Shown: positions 16,787 to 25,254 of the stretch, piece by piece
Layout: each line of letters starts with the position of its first letter
Position numbering within the stretch: position 1 is the first letter of the stretch
Origin: Hymenobacter ruricola
GTDB taxonomy: Bacteria; Bacteroidota; Bacteroidia; Cytophagales; Hymenobacteraceae
Assembly: GCF_015694525.1 (NCBI RefSeq)
Contig: NZ_JADQDM010000008.1
Coordinates: 150,779-214,778 of the forward strand
Direction: 5' to 3'
DNA length: 64,000 nucleotides
Translations under genes and position numbers: made by a program
Notes under the pieces: model-generated
The model's input: only the letters and a program-made list of their open reading frames with translations
What the model was told of the DNA's origin: nothing
The model's database searches: none

Positions 16787-16840
16787 CCGCGAATGGAAAC
16801 GCCCCGCAATCAACTCGTTGCGGGGCGTTTCTATTCGCGG
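16787..16840. terminator. Strong bidirectional terminator
   Basis: A 13-base perfect stem (16797-16809 with 16818-16830, AAACGCCCCGCAA and TTGCGGGGCGTTT) has an 8-base loop. It is extended by a second 8-base stem (16787-16794 with 16833-16840). Its A and T flanks suit termination in both directions. It lies between the convergent hypothetical gene and the efflux outer-membrane gene. Confidence 0.85.
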
Positions 16841-16872
16841 CTTAAGCTGCTGCAGCTACGCGCGGGGCGTGC

Positions 16873-18321
16873 CTACTGCCAGCCGCCGCCCAGGGCCCGG
16901 TACACGTTCACCGTGGCGTTGAGCTGCTGCATCTTGGTTTCGATGAGGTCGAACTTCGATTCTAAGGCGTCGCGCTGGGTGAAGAGGACTTCCGTGTACT
17001 CGGCCCGGGCCGAGCGGAACAGGCTGTTGGAGATGTCGATGGACTGGTTCAGGGCCGCTACTTCCTTGGCTTTGGCGTCGTAGCTCTGGGCCAGGTTGCC
17101 GATGTTGGAAAGCTGGTTGCTCACCTCGATGTAGGCGTTCAGCACGGTCTTTTCGTAGCGGTACACGGCCTGGGTTTGCGCGGCGTTGGCGCTGTAGTAG
17201 GTGGCCTTGATGCCGTTGCGGTTGAATAGCGGCCCGGCCAAATCGGCGCCCAGCGAGTACAGCATCGACTCGGGCGTGGACGCCAGCAGGCCCGGCGTGA
17301 AGGCGGCCAGCCCGACGCCGCCCGACAGGCTCAGCGAGGGGTAAAAGTTGGCCCGCGCCACTTGCACGTCCAGCTTCGCGGCCACCAGCTGCTGCTCGGC
17401 CTGCCGAATGTCGGGGCGGTTGCTCAGCAGCTGGGTGGGCAGGCCGGCCGTGATGACGGACGGCTGCAAGTCGTTGAACGTGGCGTCGTCGCGCACCACC
17501 GGCTGCGGGTAGCGGCCGGCCAGGTAGTTCAACTTGTTCTCGGTTTCGGTGATGCGCTGCTGCAGCTTGAACTGCAGGCTGCGGGTGTTTTGCACCTGGG
17601 CCTCGAAGCGTTTCACGGCCAGCTCCGTGGTGCGGGCCGACTCTTTTTGCAGGCGCACCAGCTCCAGCGCGTTGCTCTGGATGCCGATGTTCTGCTTCAC
17701 GATGGCCAGCTGATTGTCCAGCGCCAGCAGCTCGTAATACGAGTTGGCAATCTCGGCCACCAGGTTGGTCACCGTGAAGTTTTTGCCTTCCACCGACGCC
17801 AGGTAGCGCATGGCGGCGGCCTTCTTGGCGTTGCGCAGCTTGTGCCAGATGTCGACTTCCCAGGTGGCAAACGCGCCCAGCTCGAAGTTGGTGAGCGGGT
17901 CGGGCGTGTGCCGGTCCTCCTTGATGTCGACCTGCTCCTCGGTGGCGCCTTGCAGGGTGTAGCGGCCCACTTTTTCCACGTCGGCGCGGGCGCCCAGGCC
18001 CACGAAGGGCAGGTATTCGCCGCTGCGGGCGCGCACCTCGTTGCGGGCAATCTCGACTTCCTGCAGCGTGATGTTCAGCTCCTGGTTGTTTTGCAGGGCC
18101 GTCTCAATCAGCGCTTTTAGGTTGGGGTCGGTGAAAAACTGCTTCCACTGCACGCGGGCCAGGTTGGCGCTGTCGATGGGGGCGGCGGCGCTGGCGGTGG
18201 GGTAGCTGGCCGGCGTGTTGCGGCTCTCGTTCTTCACCACCAGCTCCGGCGTTTTGCAGGCGCCTACGGCAAGCGCCAAACCGGCGGCGCTCAGGCATTG
18301 ATATAAGCGTTTCTTAAGCAT
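16873..18321 (-). CDS. RND efflux outer-membrane channel lipoprotein (NodT/OprM/TolC family)
   Basis: Outer-membrane duct of a tripartite efflux pump, 482 aa. The N-terminus is a lipoprotein signal (LSAAGLALAVGACKTPE, Cys22). Two TolC-type repeats are seen, with LQNNQELNITLQEVEIARNE and the beta-barrel/coiled-coil motif NRPDIRQAEQQLVAAKLDV, followed by FYPSLSLSGGVGL, a hallmark of the family. Its start overlaps the end of the pump gene by 8 bases, giving translational coupling. It is the last gene of the adaptor-pump-channel operon and ends at the strong terminator. Confidence 0.95.
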   Translation of the reverse strand: MLKKRLYQCLSAAGLALAVGACKTPELVVKNESRNTPASYPTASAAAPIDSANLARVQWKQFFTDPNLKALIETALQNNQELNITLQEVEIARNEVRARSGEYLPFVGLGARADVEKVGRYTLQGATEEQVDIKEDRHTPDPLTNFELGAFATWEVDIWHKLRNAKKAAAMRYLASVEGKNFTVTNLVAEIANSYYELLALDNQLAIVKQNIGIQSNALELVRLQKESARTTELAVKRFEAQVQNTRSLQFKLQQRITETENKLNYLAGRYPQPVVRDDATFNDLQPSVITAGLPTQLLSNRPDIRQAEQQLVAAKLDVQVARANFYPSLSLSGGVGLAAFTPGLLASTPESMLYSLGADLAGPLFNRNGIKATYYSANAAQTQAVYRYEKTVLNAYIEVSNQLSNIGNLAQSYDAKAKEVAALNQSIDISNSLFRSARAEYTEVLFTQRDALESKFDLIETKMQQLNATVNVYRALGGGWQ

Positions 18322-21300
18322 AAGGCTCCATTTCTTCTAATTGCACGCGGGGCTCTACGCCTTCGAGGATGGGGGCTTCGTTCTCGTCCCGAATCAGTTT
18401 GTTATCGCCGGCCAGGGTGCCGAAGAAGTAGTACAGGCCGGGGATGATAATCACCCCGAACACGGTGCCGAACAGCATGCCGCCCAGCGCCGACGAGCCA
18501 ATGGTGCGGTTGCCGATGGCACCCGCGCCGGTGGCCACCACCAGCGGAATCAGGCCGGCGATGAAGGCAAACGACGTCATCAGAATGGGGCGGAAACGCA
18601 CTTTGGCGCCTTCAATGGCCGCGTCGCGCACGGACATGCCTTCCTCGTGCTTCAGGGCCGCGAATTCGACGATAAGCACCGCGTTTTTACCCAACAAACC
18701 CACCAGCATTACCAAGCCCACCTGGGCGTAGATGTCGTTGGCCAAGCCAAACATTTTGATGAACAGGAAGGACCCGAACACGCCCGCCACCAGCGAGAAA
18801 ATAACGGCCAGCGGCAGCAGGAAGCTTTCATACTGCGCGGCCAGCACCAGGTACACGAACACCAGCACCACCAGGAAAATCACGGTCGACTCGTTGCCGC
18901 GGCTCACTTCGTCTTTCGACAGCCCGCCCCAGTCAATGTCGTAGCCGTGGGGCAGCTCCTGGGCCACTTCCTGCACTGCCTTGATGGCCTCGCCCGAGCT
19001 GTAGCCCTCGGCCGCGCCGCCGCGAATGGAGGCGGTGGTGTACATGTTGTAGCGGTTGATTTCGTTGGCGCCCTGCGACTTCACGATTTTCATGAAGGCC
19101 GAAAACGGCACCATTTCGCCCTTGTCGTTCTTGGCCCACATGTTCAGGATGTCTTGCGGCAGCTTGCGGTATTCGGGCGAGGCCTGCACGTACACCTTAA
19201 AGAAGCGCTGGTACTTGATGAAGCCCAGCTCATAAGTTGAGCCCACCATGATGCTGAGCGTGTTCATGGCGTTGCCGATGCTCACGCCCTTTTGCATGGC
19301 CAGCTCGTTGTCAATCTTGAGCTCGTACTGCGGATAGTCGGCCGAGAAGAAGGTGAACAGGCCGGCCAGCTCCTTGCGCTTCTTGAGCTTGGCCATGAAT
19401 TCCTCGTTCACTTTTTCCAGCGCCTTATAGTCGCCCGAGTTGGTTTTGTCCAGCAGCTGCAGCTGGAAGCCGCCCGCCGCGCCGTAGCCCGGCACTGCCG
19501 GCGGCTCGAAGAATTCGATGGTCGCGCCGGGGATTTCGTGCGCTTTTTTCTCCAGGTTGCCGATGATGTCGGCAATGGATTCCTTGCGCTCCGACCACGG
19601 CTTCAAGTCCAGCAGCAGGGTGCCGGCGTTCGAGCCGCGGCCCTCGGTCAGCACTTCGTAGCCGGCCAGCGAGGAGATGTTGGCAATGCCGGGAATGTCC
19701 TTGGCCAGGCTGGCCAGGCGCTGCGACACGGCGTTGGTTTGCTCCAGCGTGGTGCCGGGCGGCGTCTGCACAATGGCGTAAATCAGGCCCTGGTCTTCGC
19801 TGGGGATGAAGCCGGCCGGCAGCTTGGCCGTGATGGCCCAGATGCCCAGCCCGAAGGCCAGCAGCATGGCGAAGGTGATGAGGCGGCTGGCCACAATCTT
19901 CTCCAGCAGGCCCGTGTAGCTGTTCGTCAGGCGGTCGAACCCGCGGTTGAACCAGTCGAAGAAGCGCTGCAGGGGCGATTTCTTCTTGGGCTGGCCGTGG
20001 TGGTTTTTCAGAATCATGGCGCAGAGCACCGGCGTCAACGTCAGGGCGACGAGGCCCGAAATCACGATGGCCGTGGCCATGGTGATGGAGAACTGGCGGT
20101 AGAAAATGCCCACCGGGCCGCTCATGAACGACACCGGGATGAACACGGCCGTCATCATGACGGTGATGGCGATGATGGCGCCGCTGATTTCGCCCACCAC
20201 TTTGCGGACGGCGTTGTAGGGCGATAGATGCTCCTCCTCCATCTTGGCGTGCACGGCCTCAATCACCACAATGGCGTTGTCGACCACGATGCCGATGGAA
20301 AGCACCAGCGCAAACAGCGTAATCATGTTGATGGTGAGCCCAAAAGCCTGCATGGCCATGAACGAGCCCACCAGCGACACCGGCACGGCCAGCGCCGGAA
20401 TCAGCGTCGAGCGCCAGTCGCCAAGGAACAGGAACACCACCAACGCCACCAGAATGAAGGCGTCGCGCAGGGTGTGGATTACGTTCTCAATCGAGGCGTC
20501 GAGGAAGTTCGACACGTCGTAGGTGATTTTGTAGTCCATGCCGGGCGGGAAGCTGGTTTTCTTCAGCTCTTCCAGCTTGGCTTTCACCTCTTTGATTACG
20601 TCCGAAGCGTTCGAGCCGTAGGTCTGCTTCAGCACGATGGCCGCCGAGGGGTACTGGTTCAGGTTGGAGTAGATGTCGTAGAACTCCGAGCCCAGCGACA
20701 CGTCGGCCACGTCTTTCAGGTGCAGGCTTTCGCCGTTGGCGTTGGCCTTGAGAATGACGTTCTTATACTCCTCCACGTCATTAAAGCGCCCTTTGTAGCT
20801 CAGCACGTACTCCAGCGACTGCGCCTGCCCGCCGTCGGAGCGGCCGATACGGCCCGGCGAGCCGATGACGCTCTGCTCGCCCAGGGCCTTCATCACGTCG
20901 TCCACCGAAATGTTGTAGGCCCGCATGCGGTCGGGTTTCAGCCACACGCGCATGGCGTACTGCCGGCTGCCCAGGATGTTGGCCCGGCCAATGCCGCTCA
21001 GGCGCTGCAGCTCGGGCAGCATGTTCACGCCGGCGAAGTTGAACAGGTACTTCATGTCCGTGTTCTTGTCTTTCGAGTACAAGTTCACGTACATCAGCAT
21101 GTTGGGCACCACGCGGTTCACCACCACGCCTTCGCGCTGCACCAGCTCGGGCAGGCGGTTGAGCACCTGCGCAATGCGGGTGTTCACGTTCACCACGGCC
21201 TGGTCGGGGTCGGTGCCCAGGTTGAACACAATCTGAATGTTGGCCTCGCCGGCCGATACGGCGTCGGAGGTCATGTACTTCATGCCCGGCACGCCGTTCA

Positions 21301-21505
21301 CGGCCTGTTCCAGCGGAATCAGCACCGACTCGGTGAGCACCTTGGCGCTGGCGCCGGGGTAGGCAGCGCTCACCATCACCAGAGGCGGCGAAATCTCGGG
21401 AAACTGCGACGTGGGCAGCTTCATGATGGCCAGCCCGCCCATCAGCAGGATGACAATCGAAATAACAATGGCAAATACTGGCCGACGAATGAATTTACTA
21501 AACAT
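18314..21505 (-). CDS. RND efflux pump inner-membrane permease (AcrB/MexB, HAE1 family)
   Basis: Proton-driven drug exporter, 1063 aa, full length for HAE1 pumps (about 1040). The N-terminal FIRRPVFAIVISIVILLMG and the first transmembrane helix are typical. TM4 carries VLSIGIVVDNAIVVIEAVHA, with the proton-relay Asp pair, and the second half has VGLLGKNAVLIVEFA with a conserved Lys. The large periplasmic loops contain NVNTRIAQVLNRLP and the gating and porter segments. The substrate range is unknown but probably includes hydrophobic compounds. It lies 147 bases after the adaptor gene, in a gap that contains a 20-base inverted repeat. Confidence 0.96.
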   Translation of the reverse strand: MFSKFIRRPVFAIVISIVILLMGGLAIMKLPTSQFPEISPPLVMVSAAYPGASAKVLTESVLIPLEQAVNGVPGMKYMTSDAVSAGEANIQIVFNLGTDPDQAVVNVNTRIAQVLNRLPELVQREGVVVNRVVPNMLMYVNLYSKDKNTDMKYLFNFAGVNMLPELQRLSGIGRANILGSRQYAMRVWLKPDRMRAYNISVDDVMKALGEQSVIGSPGRIGRSDGGQAQSLEYVLSYKGRFNDVEEYKNVILKANANGESLHLKDVADVSLGSEFYDIYSNLNQYPSAAIVLKQTYGSNASDVIKEVKAKLEELKKTSFPPGMDYKITYDVSNFLDASIENVIHTLRDAFILVALVVFLFLGDWRSTLIPALAVPVSLVGSFMAMQAFGLTINMITLFALVLSIGIVVDNAIVVIEAVHAKMEEEHLSPYNAVRKVVGEISGAIIAITVMMTAVFIPVSFMSGPVGIFYRQFSITMATAIVISGLVALTLTPVLCAMILKNHHGQPKKKSPLQRFFDWFNRGFDRLTNSYTGLLEKIVASRLITFAMLLAFGLGIWAITAKLPAGFIPSEDQGLIYAIVQTPPGTTLEQTNAVSQRLASLAKDIPGIANISSLAGYEVLTEGRGSNAGTLLLDLKPWSERKESIADIIGNLEKKAHEIPGATIEFFEPPAVPGYGAAGGFQLQLLDKTNSGDYKALEKVNEEFMAKLKKRKELAGLFTFFSADYPQYELKIDNELAMQKGVSIGNAMNTLSIMVGSTYELGFIKYQRFFKVYVQASPEYRKLPQDILNMWAKNDKGEMVPFSAFMKIVKSQGANEINRYNMYTTASIRGGAAEGYSSGEAIKAVQEVAQELPHGYDIDWGGLSKDEVSRGNESTVIFLVVLVFVYLVLAAQYESFLLPLAVIFSLVAGVFGSFLFIKMFGLANDIYAQVGLVMLVGLLGKNAVLIVEFAALKHEEGMSVRDAAIEGAKVRFRPILMTSFAFIAGLIPLVVATGAGAIGNRTIGSSALGGMLFGTVFGVIIIPGLYYFFGTLAGDNKLIRDENEAPILEGVEPRVQLEEMEPYA

Positions 21506-21561
21506 ATCTGCTGGCTATTTATTAAAATGACTGATTTAGAGCCGATAACCCTCTGGTAAAT

Positions 21562-21631
21562 GCAGCCGAAGCAGCTCTGCCGCTTCGTTGCAGCGAAGTG
21601 ATTGTTCTCGTGGCAGAGCTGCTTCGGCTGC
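21562..21631. repeat. Intercistronic inverted repeat between adaptor and pump genes
   Basis: Perfect 20-base arms at 21562-21581 and 21612-21631 surround a 30-base loop that itself contains a smaller stem (CTTCG and CGAAG). The GAAGC-rich composition resembles the dispersed palindromes elsewhere in the window, but the core differs. In the efflux mRNA it would form a stable hairpin and may lower or stabilise pump expression relative to the adaptor. Confidence 0.75.
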
Positions 21632-21652
21632 GCCCAACAGGACGGCCGGACC

Positions 21653-22738
21653 CTATTCGCTGTACACTTTCAGGTGCGAGATGACGTCCTGCGGCTCCCG
21701 GAAATCATAGGCCACTTTGTCGCCGTCCTTCACCTTGCGCAGGCCTTCGAGCAGAATCCGGTCGGTGGCATTAATGCCGGATTTGAGGACGTAGAGGTCG
21801 GGCATTTCGGAGGCAATGCCGATTTCGCGCTGGTGCACCACGTTGTTTTTGTCGACCACGAAGACGTACTTTTTCTCCAGAATCTCGAACGTGGCTTTCT
21901 GGGGGATAATCAGGGCGCCTTTCAGCGGCACGGTCATGAGCACGCTGCCGGTTTCGCCGTTGCGCAGCAAGCCGTCGGGGTTCGGGAAAGTGGCGCGGAA
22001 GGCGATGTTGCCGGTTTCGTTGTTGAAGTCGGCCTCGATGGTTTGCACGATGCCGGTCTGGTCGAACACCTCGTTGTTGGCCATGCGCAGCTTCACGTGC
22101 GCGGCCTTGTCGTTGGTTTTGGCGTGCGCCTTGTAGGCCAGGTACTCCGCCTCGGGCACGTTGTAGTACACCCACATTTTGCTGTTGTCGGAGAGCGTCG
22201 TCAGCAGGTCGCCCTCGTCCACGAGGCTGCCCAGCCGGGCCTGGAAGTGGTCCATGATGCCGCTGAAGGGCGCCTTCACCGTCGTGAACTGCAGGTGCGT
22301 CTGGGCCAGCGAGACTTCGGCGTTGGCCTTGTCGAACTTGGCCTGCGCTAGCGCTAACTCGCTGCCGGATACGATGTTCTTGTCGGCCAGCTTCTTGGTA
22401 TTCTGGTACTCCAGGCCCACGTAGTTGGCCTCGGCCTGCGACTTTTTCAGCTCGGCCTGGTACACCGTGGGCTTAATCTGAAACATGGTCTGGCCCTGCC
22501 GCACCAGTTGTCCCTCGTCCACGAAAATCTTTTCCAGGTAGCCCTTTTCCAGCGCCCGCAGCTCGATGCGCTGGAAGGAGTGAATCTGGGCCACGTACTC
22601 TTTGGTGATGGTCGTGTCTTTCAGCAGCGGGCTGGTAGCCACCAGTTTCAGCGGCTCTTCTACTTCCTTTTTTTCTTCTTTGCAGCCGCTGGTGTACAAT
22701 AGTGCCCCGCAACTCAGGAGCATCAACATTCTTTTCAT
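21653..22738 (-). CDS. RND efflux periplasmic adaptor (membrane fusion protein, AcrA/MexA type)
   Basis: Bridges the inner-membrane pump and the outer-membrane channel, 361 aa from the start at 22738. The 13 extra residues of an upstream in-frame start lack signal features, while MKRMLMLLSCGALLYTSGC is a lipoprotein signal with Cys19. The lipoyl halves are visible (GYLEKIFVDEGQLVRQGQ and TVKAPFSGIMDHFQARLGSL), separated by the alpha-hairpin. A beta-barrel and a membrane-proximal domain follow. It is the first gene of the operon; no TetR/MarR regulator gene is adjacent. Confidence 0.95.
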   Translation of the reverse strand: MKRMLMLLSCGALLYTSGCKEEKKEVEEPLKLVATSPLLKDTTITKEYVAQIHSFQRIELRALEKGYLEKIFVDEGQLVRQGQTMFQIKPTVYQAELKKSQAEANYVGLEYQNTKKLADKNIVSGSELALAQAKFDKANAEVSLAQTHLQFTTVKAPFSGIMDHFQARLGSLVDEGDLLTTLSDNSKMWVYYNVPEAEYLAYKAHAKTNDKAAHVKLRMANNEVFDQTGIVQTIEADFNNETGNIAFRATFPNPDGLLRNGETGSVLMTVPLKGALIIPQKATFEILEKKYVFVVDKNNVVHQREIGIASEMPDLYVLKSGINATDRILLEGLRKVKDGDKVAYDFREPQDVISHLKVYSE

Positions 22739-23585
22739 AAGGACCTTAGAGAATACAACGGGCTTGGGGTAATGCATTGAATCGGGGTAAGATGGGAAGC
22801 AGAACCAGCGCCAATCGCCTGGTTTTCCAGAAATTGAGGAGTTGGCCGGCCCGCGGCAGCCGGGGCCGGGCCACCCATTCCATCGACTTCCCGCGGTTGC
22901 GTAATGGATGGTTGTACATGCTCGAAATCAGCTTTGCTCATGTAGCAGAAAGCCGTTGGTGGCCGGCGGGCGGGAAATTGCCGGGTCCAAATCCAAACTG
23001 AAAGCATAACATCTGGGGTGGGAAGGCCAATGCTGCACAGCTTGTGTCGGGGGTTGACGCTGCAAACCAACGCCCAATGGCATGAAGCCGAAATGAAGGA
23101 ACAACCCAACCGCCCCCGTAAACCCGCCCGCTTCGCCGGGGGCTTTTCATCGACCGGCCGACTCAATGGTCAACCGTATTCAACAAGCTAATCCGCTCGC
23201 TAAGAACTTACTATAATAAATACTTTAAAATACGTCCAACTTCCGAGCGGCCAAGAAGCCGGCCCGTGCAAGCCGGACGCACCCAGCTACCGATGAAAAA
23301 CTTCATAAAGCGAGGTCTGCCCCCGCTGGCTTCGCTGCGGCCCGGTTGGGATGGTGCCTTGGCGGCTTTGCCAGCCGCTGGGCCGGGATGCGGCCGGCCG
23401 GAAGCAAAAAACAGGCACGCAGCTTCTGCCACGGCGCGAGGGAGCGCCCCATTCTGGTTGTGCAAAGTAGCGTTTGGGTGCCCGTCACCGCCCGTTGATT
23501 ACCAAGGGTAACCATCGAAAAAACAAGGTTTTATTTTATGATGATTGAATAGGATATACCGGTACTACCGCTTTCCTTTGCCGCG
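22739..23585. other. Intergenic region before the contractile injection system
   Basis: About 850 bases between the divergent efflux adaptor (minus) and the first eCIS gene (plus). Composition is mixed, with AT-rich patches near 23195-23230 and 23505-23575 that may hold promoters. Several open frames run across it on both strands, but none has recognisable domains or good composition. No RNA gene was recognised. It is the natural place for signals that switch on the eCIS cluster. Confidence 0.4.
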
Positions 23586-24161
23586 ATGCTTGACAAAGCT
23601 TTGCTCTTCCTCGCTACCGAACTAAACGACTACTTCGGCCGCTCTTTCCAGCTTCTGGAGGACCGGGCCGTGCTGTCGGCCCACCTCAACCCGGACGGCA
23701 CCCCGGCCACCGCCATCGCCAACAAAGTGAGCGTGACGCTAGTGAACCTGGCCCCGGAATCGACCGTGCGCAACCTGCAGGCCGAGCGCAGCGGCAACGG
23801 CGAGCTACGGCTCAACCCCGCCATCAAGCTCAACCTGTGGGTGCTGTTTGCGGCCAACTTTGGTGACTACGACGAGGCCCTCAAGTTTCTGAGCAGCACG
23901 CTGGCCTTTTTTCAGGGCCGGCCCGTCTTCACGCCCCAGAATTCGCCCCGCCTCGACCGCAGCTTCGACCGCCTGGTGGTGGAGCTGGAAACCCTGACCT
24001 ACCACGAACTGAGCAACTTGTGGGGCGTGCTGGGCAGCAAGTACACGCCCTCGGCCCTCTACAAGGTCAAGCTCGTCACCATTCAGGACGGCGCGGTGCA
24101 GGACCGCACCCCGGCCCTCACCGGCCTCGGCGTCAACCCCACTCCCCGCGCCGCGCCATGA
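23586..24161 (+). CDS. eCIS DUF4255 (Pvc16/Afp16 N-terminal-like) protein
   Basis: Probable tail-terminator or cap protein that closes the distal end of sheath and tube, 191 aa. It begins with LDKALLFLATELNDYFGRSF and includes VSVTLVNLAPESTVRN, LNPAIKLNLWVLFAANFGDY and LVVELETLTYHELSNLWGVL, all characteristic of DUF4255 proteins encoded at the edge of eCIS clusters. Known Afp16 and Pvc16 proteins set particle length with the tape measure. The final ATGA overlaps the start of the next gene, so the two are translationally coupled. Cytoplasmic, with no signal peptide, as expected for a structural particle component. Confidence 0.9.
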   Translation: MLDKALLFLATELNDYFGRSFQLLEDRAVLSAHLNPDGTPATAIANKVSVTLVNLAPESTVRNLQAERSGNGELRLNPAIKLNLWVLFAANFGDYDEALKFLSSTLAFFQGRPVFTPQNSPRLDRSFDRLVVELETLTYHELSNLWGVLGSKYTPSALYKVKLVTIQDGAVQDRTPALTGLGVNPTPRAAP

Positions 24162-25207
24162 CCACCAGCTACCAGGTGCTGTGCCGCGTCGAGATGCGCC
24201 ACGCCTACTTCGCCGACGGCCTCATGCGCGGGCTGGCCGCCCGGCCCAGCGGCCTCACCACCGAGCGGCTGCGGCGGGTAGGCCTGCTCCTGCGCCCTAG
24301 CTCCACGGGCTTCGAAATCATCTACGCCGGCGCGGCCGGCAGCCCGCCCCCGGACGGCCTGCGCGCCGCCTTCCCGCTGGTGTTCAGCCTGCACCCGCCC
24401 GACGCCAGCTTTGCCATTTACACCGGCCTGCTGCCCGCCCCGGCGCCCACCGGCAAGAAGGCCGGCAAGAAAGCCAGCGCGCCAGTGCCCCCCGGGCCCG
24501 CCCCGGCCAGCGTGCGCTACCTGGCCCCGGCGCCCGCCAACGCGTTGCGCCTGCACCCGGGCGACGTGCTGAGCGAGGCCGACCGCCTGCCCCTGCGCCC
24601 GCTGGTGTTTCAGCAGGCGCTGCCGGCCGGCACCCGCACCGCCGCCCTGCGCCACTACCCTGACGGCCCCACCGTGTGGGAAACCGCCCTGCTGCCCACG
24701 GCCGAAACGCTGCCCGTCAACCTGCGCGCCGAAGGCAACGGCGCCTACGAGCTGCGCCTGGGCAAGGCCGCGCCCGACGTGTTTTTTGCCGCCGACTTCC
24801 CTGCGCCGGCCTGCCCCTGGGCCGTGCTGGAGCTGGGCCCGGCCGTGCTGGCCACGCCCGGCGCCACCTATACGCTGGGCCTGGCGGCGCGGCGCACCTA
24901 CTGGCAGTACCAGCTGATGAGCAGCCGCCCCCTGCCCGAAGGCCTGGCCATCGACGCAGGGGAAGCCCCCGTCGGTTTCGAGCAGGCCCCCGGGCTGCCG
25001 GGCACGGCCCTCAGTTTCTTGGCCACGGCCGACCAGCCGCTGGCCGAGCGCTACCCCGGCGCGGCCTGCCGGCTGGTGCTGCCCGAAGCCGGCCGGGCAC
25101 CCCGCGTAATGCACCCCGCATTGCCTTATGCAAGTCCTTCAGCACTTCGATTAATAAATAAATCGATAGAACAATTGATTATCACGGACATCTTTGTACA
25201 ATTGTAG
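24158..25207 (+). CDS. eCIS-associated protein of unknown function
   Basis: 349 aa, starting at the ATG that overlaps the stop of the DUF4255 gene. I do not recognise a domain. The N-terminus is MTTSYQVLCRVEMRHAYFAD, followed by Pro/Ala-rich segments (TGKKAGKKASAPVPPGPAP) and a beta-rich second half (DVFFAADFPAP, GATYTLGLAARRTYWQYQLM). The final roughly 25 codons become abruptly AT-rich and read into promoter-like sequence, so the C-terminus may be a recent replacement. Position and coupling argue for a role in assembly, perhaps with the cap. Cytoplasmic; no membrane segment. Confidence 0.75.
   Translation: MTTSYQVLCRVEMRHAYFADGLMRGLAARPSGLTTERLRRVGLLLRPSSTGFEIIYAGAAGSPPPDGLRAAFPLVFSLHPPDASFAIYTGLLPAPAPTGKKAGKKASAPVPPGPAPASVRYLAPAPANALRLHPGDVLSEADRLPLRPLVFQQALPAGTRTAALRHYPDGPTVWETALLPTAETLPVNLRAEGNGAYELRLGKAAPDVFFAADFPAPACPWAVLELGPAVLATPGATYTLGLAARRTYWQYQLMSSRPLPEGLAIDAGEAPVGFEQAPGLPGTALSFLATADQPLAERYPGAACRLVLPEAGRAPRVMHPALPYASPSALRLINKSIEQLIITDIFVQL
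25175..25204 (+). promoter_or_regulatory. Candidate Bacteroidota promoter for the sheath operon
   Basis: TTG at 25175-25177, a 19-base spacer, then TACAATTG at 25197-25204. This matches the Bacteroidota primary sigma pattern TTG-N19-TAnnTTTG with one mismatch in the -7 box. It lies inside the 3' end of the unknown gene, about 50 bases before the sheath start, in a local AT-rich patch. It would separate the high-demand sheath and tube genes from the two upstream genes. Confidence 0.4.
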
Positions 25208-25254
25208 CCGAAACGCGCTTCTCGTTCCTTTACTCCACCTTCTTTTTTTACCTA

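Noticed and set aside
21562..21631. Attachment site or insertion sequence end
   Set aside because: No target duplication, transposase or integrase gene nearby; a simple intercistronic hairpin explains it.
22735..23515. Several small open frames before the eCIS
   Set aside because: They overlap each other on both strands and show no domain, signal or neighbour support.
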